Shown here: positions 36,733-45,634 of the stretch, piece after piece
Layout: the number at the start of each line of letters is the position of its first letter
How positions within the stretch are numbered: position 1 is the first letter of the stretch
Assembly (NCBI RefSeq): GCF_013403565.1
Contig: NZ_CP058627.1
Span: forward strand, 2,604,001-2,668,000
Length of the DNA: 64,000 nucleotides
Source: Chitinibacter bivalviorum
GTDB lineage: Bacteria > Pseudomonadota > Gammaproteobacteria > Burkholderiales > Chitinibacteraceae
Direction of reading: 5' to 3'
Made by a program: the position numbers and the translations under genes
The notes under the pieces: model-generated
Databases searched by the model: none
The model's input: only the letters and a program-made list of their open reading frames with translations
Told to the model about the DNA's origin: nothing

Positions 36733-39700
36733 ATGCCGCCTGATGTCCTACCCGCCCTGCTTCGTGCCCAATCTGCTTTTTTAGGTGAGCAGATTGACGC
36801 GGCGGCGTGGCCACAGGTTTTGCAAGACCTGATCTTACTGAGCGACAGTGCAGCGGGCTTGCTCGGCGAAGTCAAACATTTGGGGCACGGCACGATCGAG
36901 CTGCTTTCTGTCCACCACGGTCGGCAGCAGCCCGGTAGCACGCCAGCGGAACAAACCACACCCACGGTATTTCAATTTAGTAGCCCGCTGTGGCAAGACT
37001 TGGTCAATCATCATGTGGCGATTGAAAACCGCGCCCGCAATGCCCCGCAGCTGACTCAAGCGCTCGAAGGCGTCATCCACCATGCAGGCGGCATAGAGCG
37101 TTGCATTGGGCTACCCATACAACACCAAGGCGAATTACTGGGTATTGCCCTACTTATCAATTGCAGCAAGGATTACAGAGCAATACTTGCCGATCAATTG
37201 GCCCCATTACTGGCCACGATCGCACAAATGATGCTGTTTCAGCGCCAGTGTTTGGCGCGGCGAGCCATTGATGAAATGCATCTGCGGCAGCAAGCCGTTT
37301 TGGGCACGCTCAATCAAATTACCGCGCTGTCGCAACAAAACGAGCATGACCTGCTCGGCGCTGCGCTGCGTTTGGCGTGTGAATATTTTGAAGTGCCCTA
37401 TGGCACCATCGGTAAAATCCAAGACCAGATTTTTCAAATCGAAGTGCAGTATTCGCCCGAACACAATATGCGTGAAGGCCAGCAATATGCCCTCGAGCAA
37501 ACCTATTGCAGCATTACGTTTGAGCAAGACGATGTGGTCGCGATTTCGATGATGGGGCTGTCACCTTGGGCCGATCGCCGATGCTACAGCACATTTGGCC
37601 TCGAAACCTATATCGGCATTCCGATCTGGGTCGATGGCAAGCGCTATGGCACCTTAAGTTTTGCTGCGCGCGAGGCGCACGGGCGCGAATTTGACACAGT
37701 CGATTGCGAATTTGTGCGGCTGATGGCCCGCTGGGTTGGCAGTACCTTGGAGCGGGAGCACGCCAATATCGAGCGCAAAATGCTGCTCGAACGCTTTCAG
37801 AAGATCGGCAAAGAAGTCCCCGGTTTGATTTTCCAAACCCGGATGAGATCCGACGGCACCAGTGCTTATGAATACGCCAGCGCGGGAATCGAAGACATCT
37901 ATGGCCTAACCCCAGCTGACGTGGCAAACGATGCCGCGCTGGTCTTGGCGATGGTGCATCCCGACGATATGCCCGGCGTCGTTGCCAGCTATATGGTGGC
38001 ACTGGAAAACCTCACACACTGGGACACGATGTATCGGGTAAATCACCCAGAAAAAGGCATGATCTGGGTCGAAGGCCACGCCAAACCAGAGCGCACCGCC
38101 GAAGGCGACACCGTCTGGTATGGGATTGCCACCGACGTCACGGCGCGCAAAGAAGCCGAGCAGCAATTGCAACAAGCCAAGCTGGCCGCCGAAGCGGCCA
38201 ACCGTGCCAAGAGCCTATTCCTGGCCAATATGAGTCATGAGATCCGCACGCCGATGAACGGCGTGCTGGGGATGGTATCGCTGCTGCTCGACTCTGACCT
38301 CTCGCAACAACAGCGCGAATACGCAGAAACAGTTCGCTACAGCGGCGATGTGTTGCTGGGCGTCATCAACGATATTTTGGATTTCTCCAAAATCGAAGCC
38401 GGCCACCTTGAGCTGGAAGAAATCGATTTTGATCTAGCGCGTTTACTCAATGATTTCTCGGCCATGATGGCCTTGCGCCTGCAAGAAAAAGGGCTGCAAT
38501 ACGACTGCACGATCGCCGAAGATGTGCCAACTTTATTGCGCAGCGACCCGGGCCGTTTGCGGCAGGTCTTGATTAATCTGGTCGGCAACGCGATTAAATT
38601 TACGGAAAATGGCCATGTGCGCGTCACCGTCAATGTTCATAGCAAGACGGCAGAGGTGGTGAATTTAAGATTCTGCATCAGCGATACGGGCATCGGTATT
38701 CCAGCAGATAAGCTCCATCGTCTGTTCAATAGTTTTTCGCAAGTCGATGAGTCGACCTCGCGCCGCTTTGGCGGTACAGGTCTGGGCTTGGCGATTTGCA
38801 AGCAGATCGTCACCTTGATGGGCGGTGAAATCAGCGCCCACAGCATCGCCGGGAAAGGCACGGATTTCAGCTTCATCGTCAAAATGTCGCTCGCCCACGC
38901 CGCCGAGCGCAGCCGGCCGCGCCGCGATGCCTGCCCGAAAACTCAAAAAGTCTTGCTCGCCGATGGCATTGAAAGCCACCGCGAAGCCTTGCACGAGCTG
39001 CTGAGCACATGGGCAGGGCAAGTGCATTGTGTTGATAATGGCGAACAAGCCCTGCGCCATTTGCAGGCGGCGGCAGCGACTGCCGAGCCCTTTACCATGG
39101 CCTTGCTCGATATGCATTTGCCGCAAATCGAAGGCTTGGTCTTGGCGCAAAAGATCAAAGACGATAGCGATTTGGGGCATCCACAAGTGGTCATGCTCAC
39201 CGCAATGGGCGTACGTGGCGATGGGATTCGTGCGCACAGCGCCGGTTGCGCCGCCTACCTGCCCAAACCCGTACAGGCCGATGAATTTTATGCGGTGCTT
39301 GAATTAGTACTGCAAGGTGAAGGCGAACAACAACTGGTCACCCGCCACACGCTCAAAGACGTGCAGCCCAAGCCCTATCACGTCTTGCTCGCGGAAGATA
39401 ACCCGGTCAATCGAATGGTGGCGGTCAAAATGCTGGAAAAACTCGGCTGCACCGTACAAACCGCTGAAAATGGTCGCTATGCCGTCAATGCATTGATGGA
39501 AAACGATTTCGACTTGGTGTTTATGGACCTGCAAATGCCGGAAATGGATGGGCTGGAAGCCACTCGCGCCATCCGTGAAGCATCAACGGGGGTCCGCAAC
39601 CCCAAAATTGCAATTGTCGCCCTCACCGCCAACGCCGTAGCCGAAGATAGACAGCATTGTTTTGACGTGGGCATGAACGACTTTTTGATTAAACCCATCC

Positions 39701-39744
39701 AAGCAGATGCCCTCGCACGGGCGCTGAAACAATGGGGCCATTAG
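36733..39744 (+). CDS. hybrid sensor histidine kinase (GAF-GAF-PAS-HisKA-HATPase-REC-REC)
   Basis: A 1003-residue soluble hybrid kinase. Two GAF-like domains (about 1-170 and 190-350) and a PAS domain (about 375-475) precede the dimerisation domain with the phospho-accepting H502 ([12 protein letters not shown]). The ATPase domain has [11 protein letters not shown]. Two receiver domains follow: the first has phospho-acceptor D793 but lacks the usual acidic pair at its start (LLADGIES), so it may be weak; the second is complete ([12 protein letters not shown]932). AAGGAAG precedes the ATG. It follows the GGDEF gene, but a 196-bp gap separates them. Confidence 0.9.
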   Translation: MPPDVLPALLRAQSAFLGEQIDAAAWPQVLQDLILLSDSAAGLLGEVKHLGHGTIELLSVHHGRQQPGSTPAEQTTPTVFQFSSPLWQDLVNHHVAIENRARNAPQLTQALEGVIHHAGGIERCIGLPIQHQGELLGIALLINCSKDYRAILADQLAPLLATIAQMMLFQRQCLARRAIDEMHLRQQAVLGTLNQITALSQQNEHDLLGAALRLACEYFEVPYGTIGKIQDQIFQIEVQYSPEHNMREGQQYALEQTYCSITFEQDDVVAISMMGLSPWADRRCYSTFGLETYIGIPIWVDGKRYGTLSFAAREAHGREFDTVDCEFVRLMARWVGSTLEREHANIERKMLLERFQKIGKEVPGLIFQTRMRSDGTSAYEYASAGIEDIYGLTPADVANDAALVLAMVHPDDMPGVVASYMVALENLTHWDTMYRVNHPEKGMIWVEGHAKPERTAEGDTVWYGIATDVTARKEAEQQLQQAKLAAEAANRAKSLFLANMSHEIRTPMNGVLGMVSLLLDSDLSQQQREYAETVRYSGDVLLGVINDILDFSKIEAGHLELEEIDFDLARLLNDFSAMMALRLQEKGLQYDCTIAEDVPTLLRSDPGRLRQVLINLVGNAIKFTENGHVRVTVNVHSKTAEVVNLRFCISDTGIGIPADKLHRLFNSFSQVDESTSRRFGGTGLGLAICKQIVTLMGGEISAHSIAGKGTDFSFIVKMSLAHAAERSRPRRDACPKTQKVLLADGIESHREALHELLSTWAGQVHCVDNGEQALRHLQAAAATAEPFTMALLDMHLPQIEGLVLAQKIKDDSDLGHPQVVMLTAMGVRGDGIRAHSAGCAAYLPKPVQADEFYAVLELVLQGEGEQQLVTRHTLKDVQPKPYHVLLAEDNPVNRMVAVKMLEKLGCTVQTAENGRYAVNALMENDFDLVFMDLQMPEMDGLEATRAIREASTGVRNPKIAIVALTANAVAEDRQHCFDVGMNDFLIKPIQADALARALKQWGH

Positions 39745-39813
39745 CGCCGCGACCCGCTACAATCTTTCAAACACCCCTGCTATGCTGCCTCTATCTCATC
39801 TAGGCAGGCCATC

Positions 39814-40818
39814 ATGAAAAATATCGCTTTATTATTGCAGGGCGGCGGCGCGCTGGGCGCGTATGAGCTGGGGGTATTGCGCCGTATGCATGAATTAGCA
39901 ATGCTTCCCGTCAAGATGGTGGCGGGGGTATCGATAGGTGCGGTGAATACGGCGGTCTTGGTTGGCAGCAAACAAGCCGATCCGCTCGCGGCGCTGGAAA
40001 CGCTGTGGCAAAAACTCACCGTTCCCAAAATCCCGTTTGCACCGCAAATCGTCGAGCAGAATCTATCGCTGTTTGGCAACCCGCATATGTCACGACTGCG
40101 CACCGATGTGTGGAATATGGGCAATTGGACGGCGATGTATTCGGCCGACCCACTGCGCGAGCTAATCACCGAGCTGGTCGATTTTGACAAGTTGAACGAC
40201 TCGGACACCATTGTGCAGCTCTCGGCGGTGCAAATCGAAAGTGGCGAGATCGAAACTTTCACCAATCGCGACGGCCAACGCATCACGATGGATCACGTCA
40301 TCGCTTCGCTCTCTATCCCACCGATGTTCCCGCCCGTCGAAATCGCGGGCAAGCATTATTGGGATGGTGGTCTCTTTGATAACGCCCCACTGGGCGCGAT
40401 GATTAATGGCCTGCCTGCCCAGAGCGATGCGCATTTTGTCATCGTTAATTTATTCCCACTCAAAGGTCAGGTGCCTGGCAATCTGATGCAAACGCAAGAC
40501 CGGATGCTGGAGATTATTTTCTCGAATAAAGTGCTGGGCGATATGGAGCGCATGGCCGATTACAACGGTCTGGCCGAGCTGTACAGCGAGCTGAACCAAG
40601 TATTGCCAGCCAATTCGCCGATCCGAAATATGGATGGCTTCAAAGACATCGCCCGCCTGCGCATGTTGCTTAAACCGACCGTGATTACCAATCAGATGCC
40701 CGAAGAACAAAGCACCACGCTCGATTTTTCACCACAATCGATCGCGGCGCGCATTGATGCAGGCTATCGCGATGCCTGCGCTCAATTCACCCAAGCGGCG
40801 CAAAATGGTAAGCGGTAA
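39814..40818 (+). CDS. patatin-like phospholipase
   Basis: A 334-residue serine lipase/acyl hydrolase. The oxyanion loop is LLQGGGALGAYELG, the nucleophile S40 lies in GVSIGA, and the catalytic dyad aspartate is D184 in YWDGG. No signal peptide, so it acts in the cytoplasm or at the inner membrane. AGGCAGG lies 6-12 bases before the ATG. It follows the hybrid kinase after 69 bp on the same strand without a terminator, so it may be co-transcribed. Confidence 0.9.
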   Translation: MKNIALLLQGGGALGAYELGVLRRMHELAMLPVKMVAGVSIGAVNTAVLVGSKQADPLAALETLWQKLTVPKIPFAPQIVEQNLSLFGNPHMSRLRTDVWNMGNWTAMYSADPLRELITELVDFDKLNDSDTIVQLSAVQIESGEIETFTNRDGQRITMDHVIASLSIPPMFPPVEIAGKHYWDGGLFDNAPLGAMINGLPAQSDAHFVIVNLFPLKGQVPGNLMQTQDRMLEIIFSNKVLGDMERMADYNGLAELYSELNQVLPANSPIRNMDGFKDIARLRMLLKPTVITNQMPEEQSTTLDFSPQSIAARIDAGYRDACAQFTQAAQNGKR

Positions 40819-40897
40819 ATAGTACATAGCCACAGCACTTTGCTTACAATATAATTTCACACAGATCAACGCTACGCTTAGCCAATGGAGATTTGCC

Positions 40898-41341
40898 TTG
40901 TCCAAACGCCACACTCTTGCCGCACTGGCCAGCGCTGTTGTCTTCCTGCAGGCTCACCCCATCATGGCGCAAGATCAAATCGTCAAGCAGGTTCACTTTG
41001 CCAAAGGCAGCAGTGGCAGTATCATCAATGACAAAATCAAGGGCTACCAGTTTATTGATTACAAACTCGTCGCCAAGGCGGGGCAGATCATGACGGTGGA
41101 TTTGAAAACCAGCAATCGCAGCAATTACTTCAATATTCTGCAGCCCGGCGTGCAAGATGAGGCTTTTTTTATCGGCCAGAACGAAGGCGAACACTTCAGC
41201 GGCGCACTACCGGCCAATGGTGAATACACCATTCGGGTATATCTGATGCGCAGTGCCGCGCGCCGTAATGAAGCGGCGAACTTTACACTCAATGTGGCGC
41301 TGCCAAACCCGCTACTGCAGCCAGTCACGATGCCAAAGTGA
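40898..41341 (+). CDS. PliG-like g-type lysozyme inhibitor, N-terminal part (frameshifted)
   Basis: Exported protein: signal peptide ending HPIMA/QDQ, then a PliG/YcgK-like domain with GYQFIDYKLVAKAGQIMTVD, NRSNYFNILQPG, EAFFIGQNEG and IRVYLMRSAARRNEAANFT. Members bind and inhibit goose-type lysozyme in the periplasm. The start is a TTG with GGAG 8 bases upstream. The frame ends early: in the minus-one frame the reading continues as PATAASHDAKVSGTPYHAT into the next frame, so this is one gene split by a frameshift near 41305-41311. Confidence 0.75.
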   Translation: MSKRHTLAALASAVVFLQAHPIMAQDQIVKQVHFAKGSSGSIINDKIKGYQFIDYKLVAKAGQIMTVDLKTSNRSNYFNILQPGVQDEAFFIGQNEGEHFSGALPANGEYTIRVYLMRSAARRNEAANFTLNVALPNPLLQPVTMPK

Positions 41342-41634
41342 GCGGCACGCCCTACCACGCTACCAGCAATCTACGCTGTAACATCAATGGCACAGCGGCC
41401 GAATGCCCATTTGGCGTTGAGCGGATCGGCCAAGGCGAGGCGCTGGTGACCATCACGCGTCCCGACAAAATCAGCCGTGTGATTTATTTTGGTAAAGGCA
41501 AAGTGAGCTGGTCGGATCAAAGCCAAGCCGAGAAAAATGTCAAATTTCAGTCAAGCCAACAGGGAGACACTCATCTGATCCAGCTCGGCAATGAACATTA
41601 CGAAATTCCGGATGCAGTCATCTTTGGCGGTTAA
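41338..41634 (+). pseudogene. C-terminal part of the PliG-like protein, out of frame
   Basis: Encodes GTPYHATSNLRCNINGTAAE, then CPFGVERIGQGEALVTITRP and the closing GNEHYEIPDAVIFGG. These segments belong, as I recall the family, to the second half of PliG-domain proteins. The only local start is a GTG overlapping the preceding TGA (GTGA), which would give a leaderless fragment with no export signal. It could be made by coupling, by minus-one slippage at A_AAC_CCG (41305-41311), or not at all. Confidence 0.65.
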
Positions 41635-41726
41635 GACATCCGCTTGTAGGTGCAAAGCAGTTTGAGTGCCCTACTTTTGCTAACCGTATCGCGGCTTTGC
41701 CCGCCCACAGAAACGGAGTCTATTTT

Positions 41727-42098
41727 ATGAAACAGCATCTCACAGCCTTCCTCGGCATTGCTCTTCTCGCCGCCTGTAGCCAAAACCCAGTTACGTCGAC
41801 ACCAACAGTCGCAAAATGTCAGCCCAGCGAGATGGCTGGCAGCTATCGGGTGCAAGAGGCCATCACGCCTGAAGCGAAAGAAGCACTCGCCACTGTACTT
41901 GCGCAAATGAATACCAGCGCCAAGCTCAAAAATATCATCGAAGTACGCACGCAGGTGGTTGCGGGCACCAATTACGCGATTACTTTTGAACTTGATAACG
42001 GCGAAGTGTGGCATGCGATTGTGTGGCACGATCTACAGGGCAAGTACACGATGACACAGCCCGCAAGCAAAAAACCGTTTGCAGCGCTGTGCCCATAG
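41727..42098 (+). CDS. cystatin-like lipoprotein
   Basis: A 123-residue exported lipoprotein: MKQHLTAFLGIALLAAC carries the lipobox LAAC. The mature part contains TQVVAGTNYAITFEL, which holds the cystatin signature QxVxG followed by NY, and a later aromatic-rich VWHAIVWHDLQGKYTM. Cystatins inhibit papain-type cysteine proteases; bacterial cystatin-like proteins are little studied. It lies 90 bp after the PliG-like lysozyme inhibitor, suggesting a pair of host- or predator-directed inhibitors. The ten-codon upstream extension is unlikely. Confidence 0.7.
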   Translation: MKQHLTAFLGIALLAACSQNPVTSTPTVAKCQPSEMAGSYRVQEAITPEAKEALATVLAQMNTSAKLKNIIEVRTQVVAGTNYAITFELDNGEVWHAIVWHDLQGKYTMTQPASKKPFAALCP

Positions 42099-42133
42099 GG
42101 CGCGACCCGCAAACATATTTTGTGGCACAGAAA

Positions 42134-42182
42134 GGGTATTGCCATCAACATCAAATTTTAATTAATCTTAATGGCAATACAT
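42134..42182. repeat. 49-bp GGGTAT element, copy 9 (strong hairpin)
   Basis: Starts GGGTATTGCCAT and ends ATGGCAATACAT; ten consecutive bases pair (GTATTGCCAT) and pairing continues inward around a 7-nt centre. The right tip is CAT. A second lone tip, GGGTATATAG, follows at 42187-42196. It lies between convergent genes. Confidence 0.82.
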
Positions 42183-42202
42183 GCATGGGTATATAGAGGC
42201 AA

Positions 42203-42520
42203 TTAGCTCGCCAGCTTTAGCCCCATCACCCCCGCGACGATCAAAGTCAGGCAAGCCAGACGGGTGGCGTTCATCGGGTCGCCAAACCAGATGATGCCAC
42301 CAATCGTCACGCCAACCGCGCCGAGCCCAGTCCAGATCGCATACGCCGTCCCCGCCGGAATATCACGCATCGCCCACGAAAGCAGTGCCATATTCAGAAA
42401 CGACAACAGCACCGAGCCGAGCATCAGCCAACGACTCGGATGCAATTGCACCAGTTTGAGCGACAGCGCCCAGATAATTTCAGTGAAAACGGCAACAGCC
42501 AGAATTAGCCAGCCTGACAT
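42203..42520 (-). CDS. sugE: guanidinium exporter Gdx (SugE subfamily of SMR)
   Basis: Four-helix SMR protein of 105 residues. The coupling glutamate is E13 (VAVFTEIIWALSLKL). TAYAIWTGLGAVGVTIGG and the closing LACLTLIVAGVMGLKLAS match Gdx/SugE, which exports guanidinium, not the drug-exporting EmrE type. AAGGAG precedes the ATG and is complementary to CTCCTT 25 bases upstream, so the site can be hidden in a hairpin. A 20-codon upstream extension lacks homology. Confidence 0.88.
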   Translation of the reverse strand: MSGWLILAVAVFTEIIWALSLKLVQLHPSRWLMLGSVLLSFLNMALLSWAMRDIPAGTAYAIWTGLGAVGVTIGGIIWFGDPMNATRLACLTLIVAGVMGLKLAS

Positions 42521-42600
42521 CAGAAGCTCCTTTTGAACCCGTAATCGGGCTCGGTCAAGGAGGCTGCCGGAAACCCGCAAGAGGCAGCGCGGCCATTATC
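42521..42600 (-). promoter_or_regulatory. candidate guanidine-responsive leader of sugE
   Basis: Read on the minus strand: GCTGCC...GGCAGC enclosing GCGGGTTTCC, then CTCCTT-GACCGAG-CCCG-ATTA-CGGG-TTCAA-AAGGAG, in which the ribosome-binding site pairs with CTCCTT (42527-42562). Fragments GGGTTTCCGGC and GACCGAG recall guanidine-I (ykkC) aptamer motifs, but the match is incomplete. The hidden ribosome site and the gene make a translational riboswitch plausible. Confidence 0.5.
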
Positions 42601-42683
42601 GGCCAGATGCATCTATGCGGCAAGCATGTTGCGCGGTGAAAATTACACCTGCATGGCGTAGCAGGTTTTGCCAGCCGATTGGC

Positions 42684-43427
42684 TTATTGCAAACTGGCTT
42701 TGAATTCTTTTTGTAGCGCTTCATATTGCCCATTGGCATGTATGGCTTGCAAGCCGAGCTCAAACCGCTGCGCCAGCCGTGCGCCATCGGGATGTTTTTT
42801 GCTAAAGCCGACATAAAATTGCGCGGTATTGACCAGCCCCACTTCCACAATCCGGGCTTTAAATTGCACATTTTTCTGCTGTAGCAACTTGGCCGGTGTG
42901 GTATTGACCAAAGCAAACTGCACGCGCCCGGCCATGAGTTTTTTAAACTGCACTTCGTCACTAGGCGAGACGTCTTTTTTGATCTTCGGGTTATTCATAA
43001 TCAGCGGCGGATAAGTGTAGCCATTGGTGATCGCCACCGAGTGCCCCGGTAAATCGCTGGCATCCAGATGCCGCTGCACGACGCTATCGAGCGCAAAAAT
43101 CGACAGCCCTTCGGCAAACAGCGGCGTAGTGTGAAAATGATATTCCGACTGATTTTCGTCGTTTTTCTCGATATCAAAACAGCCCGCCAGCGACCCCATC
43201 TGCGTCTCTTTCAAGCAGCGAGCAAACGGCACGGCCTGAAATTTCACCATGATGCCCTGCGTTAGCAACGCCGCCGCCACCACTTTGGGCGCAAAGCCCT
43301 GAATCTGCGCTTGCCCCGGCGCTAGGTAGGAATACGGCGCCCAATCATCCTCAGCGCCCAACGTAATCTCCTCGCCAGCGCCAACGCGCGCGCAACAGAA
43401 TGCGAAAATAATCAAAAAGCGGGACAT
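42684..43427 (-). CDS. periplasmic substrate-binding protein (SBP_bac_3-like)
   Basis: A 247-residue exported protein: signal peptide MSRFLIIFAFCCARVGA, then a bilobal family 3 binding-protein domain (ITLGAEDDWAPYSYL, GFAPKVVAAALL, VAITNGYTYPP). This type binds amino acids or similar small molecules; in stand-alone form without ABC genes, as here, its ligand and role are unknown. It lies upstream of the sugE leader on the same strand. The start is chosen for the signal peptide; the ribosome site is weak. Confidence 0.78.
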   Translation of the reverse strand: MSRFLIIFAFCCARVGAGEEITLGAEDDWAPYSYLAPGQAQIQGFAPKVVAAALLTQGIMVKFQAVPFARCLKETQMGSLAGCFDIEKNDENQSEYHFHTTPLFAEGLSIFALDSVVQRHLDASDLPGHSVAITNGYTYPPLIMNNPKIKKDVSPSDEVQFKKLMAGRVQFALVNTTPAKLLQQKNVQFKARIVEVGLVNTAQFYVGFSKKHPDGARLAQRFELGLQAIHANGQYEALQKEFKASLQ

Positions 43428-43570
43428 GGCCAAATCCGTCAGCAAAGACCTTACACCGTTATACATAGGGATGCGCACAGGTCAAAGCCGTAAGAATAGA
43501 AATCGACGTTTGTCGGATGGCGATTGCCGCCGCAGTGCATGCGGTGAAATGTGCGCCGCTCGCAAAAACA

Positions 43571-43595
43571 AAAAGCCCGCATACGCGGGCTTTTT
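43571..43595 (-). terminator. intrinsic terminator of the PEP-CTERM gene pair
   Basis: Stem AAAAGCCCGC / GCGGGCTTTT with a 4-nt loop, followed on the minus strand by a T-rich tract; 20 bp after the stop codon. Confidence 0.88.
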
Positions 43596-43616
43596 GGATA
43601 AAACAAAAGCGAGCTG

Positions 43617-44216
43617 TTATTTTGCAGCTTTACGACGGCGAGCAGCCAACAGGCCTACTAAACCCATGCCCATCAAAGCATAAGTTTCTGGCTCTGGCAC
43701 TGGTGCAATATTGGTCGCGTCGATGCTCAGAGCATACAGTGGCCAGTTGGCGTTACCACCGTTCACGGCAAAGCTAGGATTACCATAACCTGTTACACCA
43801 ACATAAAAGGTGCTTGGGCCAGTTGCATGGTGTGAAAGCTGTGAGTCGTAACCAATCCCTGCATCATCATCAAAAGCCAATTTAACGCCGTGCGAATCAA
43901 ACAAACCAATATAAGGATCGCGGCCATACTGATCTTGGCCAGGGTCAGAATTGAGCGTCAGCAAATTCAATACAAAATTGCCTGTACCGTTCACCGTGAA
44001 TTTGTAGAAGTCGATGGTATTGCCGCCTGGGATATCTTCATGGCGACCGCCCAATACATTAGTCACATCGCCCAAAGCCAGATTGCCCAGATTTTGCGCA
44101 GTAGCAAAACTGTCGTTTGAGCTACCGCCGCCCATTTCATCTTCAAACAAATCAACCGAAGCATTCGCATTCAGCGCCGCAGCCAACATCAGGCTAGTCA
44201 GAGTAAATTTCAGCAT
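43617..44216 (-). CDS. PEP-CTERM protein with PPC-like domain (second of pair)
   Basis: A 199-residue exported protein: signal peptide ending LNANA/SVD, a domain with the bacterial pre-peptidase C-terminal look (DSFATAQNLGNLALGDV, DFYKFTVNGTGNFVLNLLT, YIGLFDSHGVKLAFDDDAG), then the sorting signal VPEPETYALMGMGLVGLLA followed by ARRRKAAK. GGAAG lies 7 bases before the ATG. It begins 13 bp after the upstream PEP-CTERM gene, so the two form an operon. Confidence 0.85.
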   Translation of the reverse strand: MLKFTLTSLMLAAALNANASVDLFEDEMGGGSSNDSFATAQNLGNLALGDVTNVLGGRHEDIPGGNTIDFYKFTVNGTGNFVLNLLTLNSDPGQDQYGRDPYIGLFDSHGVKLAFDDDAGIGYDSQLSHHATGPSTFYVGVTGYGNPSFAVNGGNANWPLYALSIDATNIAPVPEPETYALMGMGLVGLLAARRRKAAK

Positions 44217-44229
44217 TTTTTTCTTCCAA

Positions 44230-44736
44230 TTAAGCTTGTTGACGACGACGGCGAGCAGCCAGCAGACCAACCAGACCCATGCCCATCAAGGCATAAGTTT
44301 CTGGCTCTGGTACCGGCGCAGTAACGACGTTTAATGTGTAACCAGAAAATGCAGTTGGTGTACCAGTCAACGCGGCAAAGTATTGACCCGAGCCGCTAAA
44401 GCTCAAGGTAGAAATGCCTTTTACGCCGGTCGTGGTATTGAGCACAGTGCCCGCGCTGTTAAATACCGACAGCGTGGTGCCAGTTGCATTTTGGCTATCC
44501 AAAGACAGCTTGACTGACAATGGCGAAGACAAGGTAAAGCTAAACCAGTCTTCTGATTTAAAGGCACCGAACGTACCGCGGATACCAATAATTTGCAGTG
44601 CAGTAGCGCTGCTAAATGAGCCAATATTCTGAGCTTGAGCACGTGAATTATTGCCGGTTTCTTGTTCAAAAATGGCCGCATTAGCCAGACCGCTGGCCAG
44701 ACCCAGTGCAGCGATTGCGAATTTAAGCGCTTTCAT
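44230..44736 (-). CDS. PEP-CTERM protein with PPC-like domain (first of pair)
   Basis: A 168-residue exported protein: signal peptide ending LANAA, then a PPC-like domain (ETGNNSRAQAQNIGSF, SEDWFSFTLSSPLSVKLSLD, TTLSVFNSAGTVL) and the sorting signal VPEPETYALMGMGLVGLLA with ARRRRQQA. AAGGG lies 7-11 bases before the ATG. The domain is a shorter relative of that in the downstream gene, so the pair looks like a tandem duplication that has diverged outside the sorting signal. Confidence 0.85.
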   Translation of the reverse strand: MKALKFAIAALGLASGLANAAIFEQETGNNSRAQAQNIGSFSSATALQIIGIRGTFGAFKSEDWFSFTLSSPLSVKLSLDSQNATGTTLSVFNSAGTVLNTTTGVKGISTLSFSGSGQYFAALTGTPTAFSGYTLNVVTAPVPEPETYALMGMGLVGLLAARRRRQQA

Positions 44737-45028
44737 CTTTAACCCTTGGAATGTAAGTTTAGTGTATTGATCCACTTTGGAAGCGATTCTAAAGAAGGAT
44801 TCATTATTCAGCAAGCATGAAATGTGAATTTATCATTAAAAATCAACATATTATGAAACACTAATACAGCAAAGGATGAAATACCCAGCTGCCAGCAAAA
44901 TCAAGTCGCGGGCCTGCGCCTATCGCCACCTCACCTTCATCCCCGCTCCAAGCCCGCCTAGCCGCCAGATCTGCAATCGCTGGCATTGATTCGATATAGT
45001 GAAATCATCCAGTCCATCGGGGCTCACC

Positions 45029-45346
45029 ATGCCAACTCACCCTCTGCGCCTGCGCATCGCGATCTGGCTTCGTCGCCTGCTCCCTACGCTGTATGTGCTC
45101 GGTGCGCTGCTGATCTGGCGCAATTACGCCGCGTCGCCTCGCGGTATGTGGGCGGATATTTGGCTGTACCTCTACACGCTGCCGATCTCCTACCCGCTCA
45201 ATGTCTGGCTGCTACCTGGCGAGTTTCCGTTTCTCTTAGGCGAGCCGGTGCACGCGCGCAGTCTGTACTTTGCGCTGGCGGTATTGGCATTGGCGGCGGT
45301 GATCTGGCTGGGGTGTGATAGCTGGGTACGCTGGCAGCGCAAATAA
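45029..45346 (+). CDS. hypothetical membrane protein, 105 aa
   Basis: Three hydrophobic segments are visible (LLPTLYVLGALLIW, WLYLYTLPISYPLNVWLL, SLYFALAVLALAAVIWLG), with a basic N-terminus and C-terminus. No family is recognised. The gene is followed by a repeat-rich stretch. The 292-bp gap upstream contains the promoter region of the PEP-CTERM pair and a lone GAAATACCC at 44878-44886, but no full repeat. Confidence 0.6.
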   Translation: MPTHPLRLRIAIWLRRLLPTLYVLGALLIWRNYAASPRGMWADIWLYLYTLPISYPLNVWLLPGEFPFLLGEPVHARSLYFALAVLALAAVIWLGCDSWVRWQRK

Positions 45347-45393
45347 ACTCGTACGGCCAGCAGATGAATAACGGATAAATATTGGGCGTGTTC

Positions 45394-45565
45394 AGATAAG
45401 GTGTTGATAACAAGAATCGTAGGGTGGGTTAGCCCCTTAGGGCGTAACCCACCGTGACGCGACATAAAAAACAGCGTAACGGTGGGTTACGGCTTAGCCT
45501 AACCCACCCTACGAATATCGTTTTTCCTAATCAAACCAAGTTTTTTTCAGATCAACACCTAATCT
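45394..45565. repeat. MITE-like element with nested inverted repeats
   Basis: Outer arms AGATAAGGTGTTGAT and ATCAACACCTAATCT (15 bp, one mismatch) enclose CGTAGGGTGGGTTAG / CTAACCCACCCTACG (15 bp, perfect) and an inner CGTAACCCACCG / CGGTGGGTTACG. About 172 bp, no coding frame. The GTAGGGTGGGTTAG core is a motif seen in dispersed repeats of several proteobacteria. Confidence 0.7.
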
Positions 45566-45585
45566 AAAAATGGCCTAAATATTCA

Positions 45586-45634
45586 GGGTATATGAATAAG
45601 AGTCTTTCAATCATTGCAATACATAGCTATACCC
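45586..45634. repeat. 49-bp GGGTAT/ATACCC element, copy 10
   Basis: Starts GGGTATATGAATAAG and ends TAGCTATACCC, exactly 49 bp, 20 bp after the MITE-like element. Confidence 0.75.

Noticed and set aside
44838-44886. Possible 49-bp element ending GGATGAAATACCC
   Set aside because: The left end is AAAAATC, not GGGTAT, and the arms do not pair; too weak to list as a copy.
45419-45513. GTAGGGTGGGTTAG repeat considered as a CRISPR-like or tRNA-linked repeat
   Set aside because: The two units are inverted, not direct, and there is no spacer periodicity; described as a MITE-like element.
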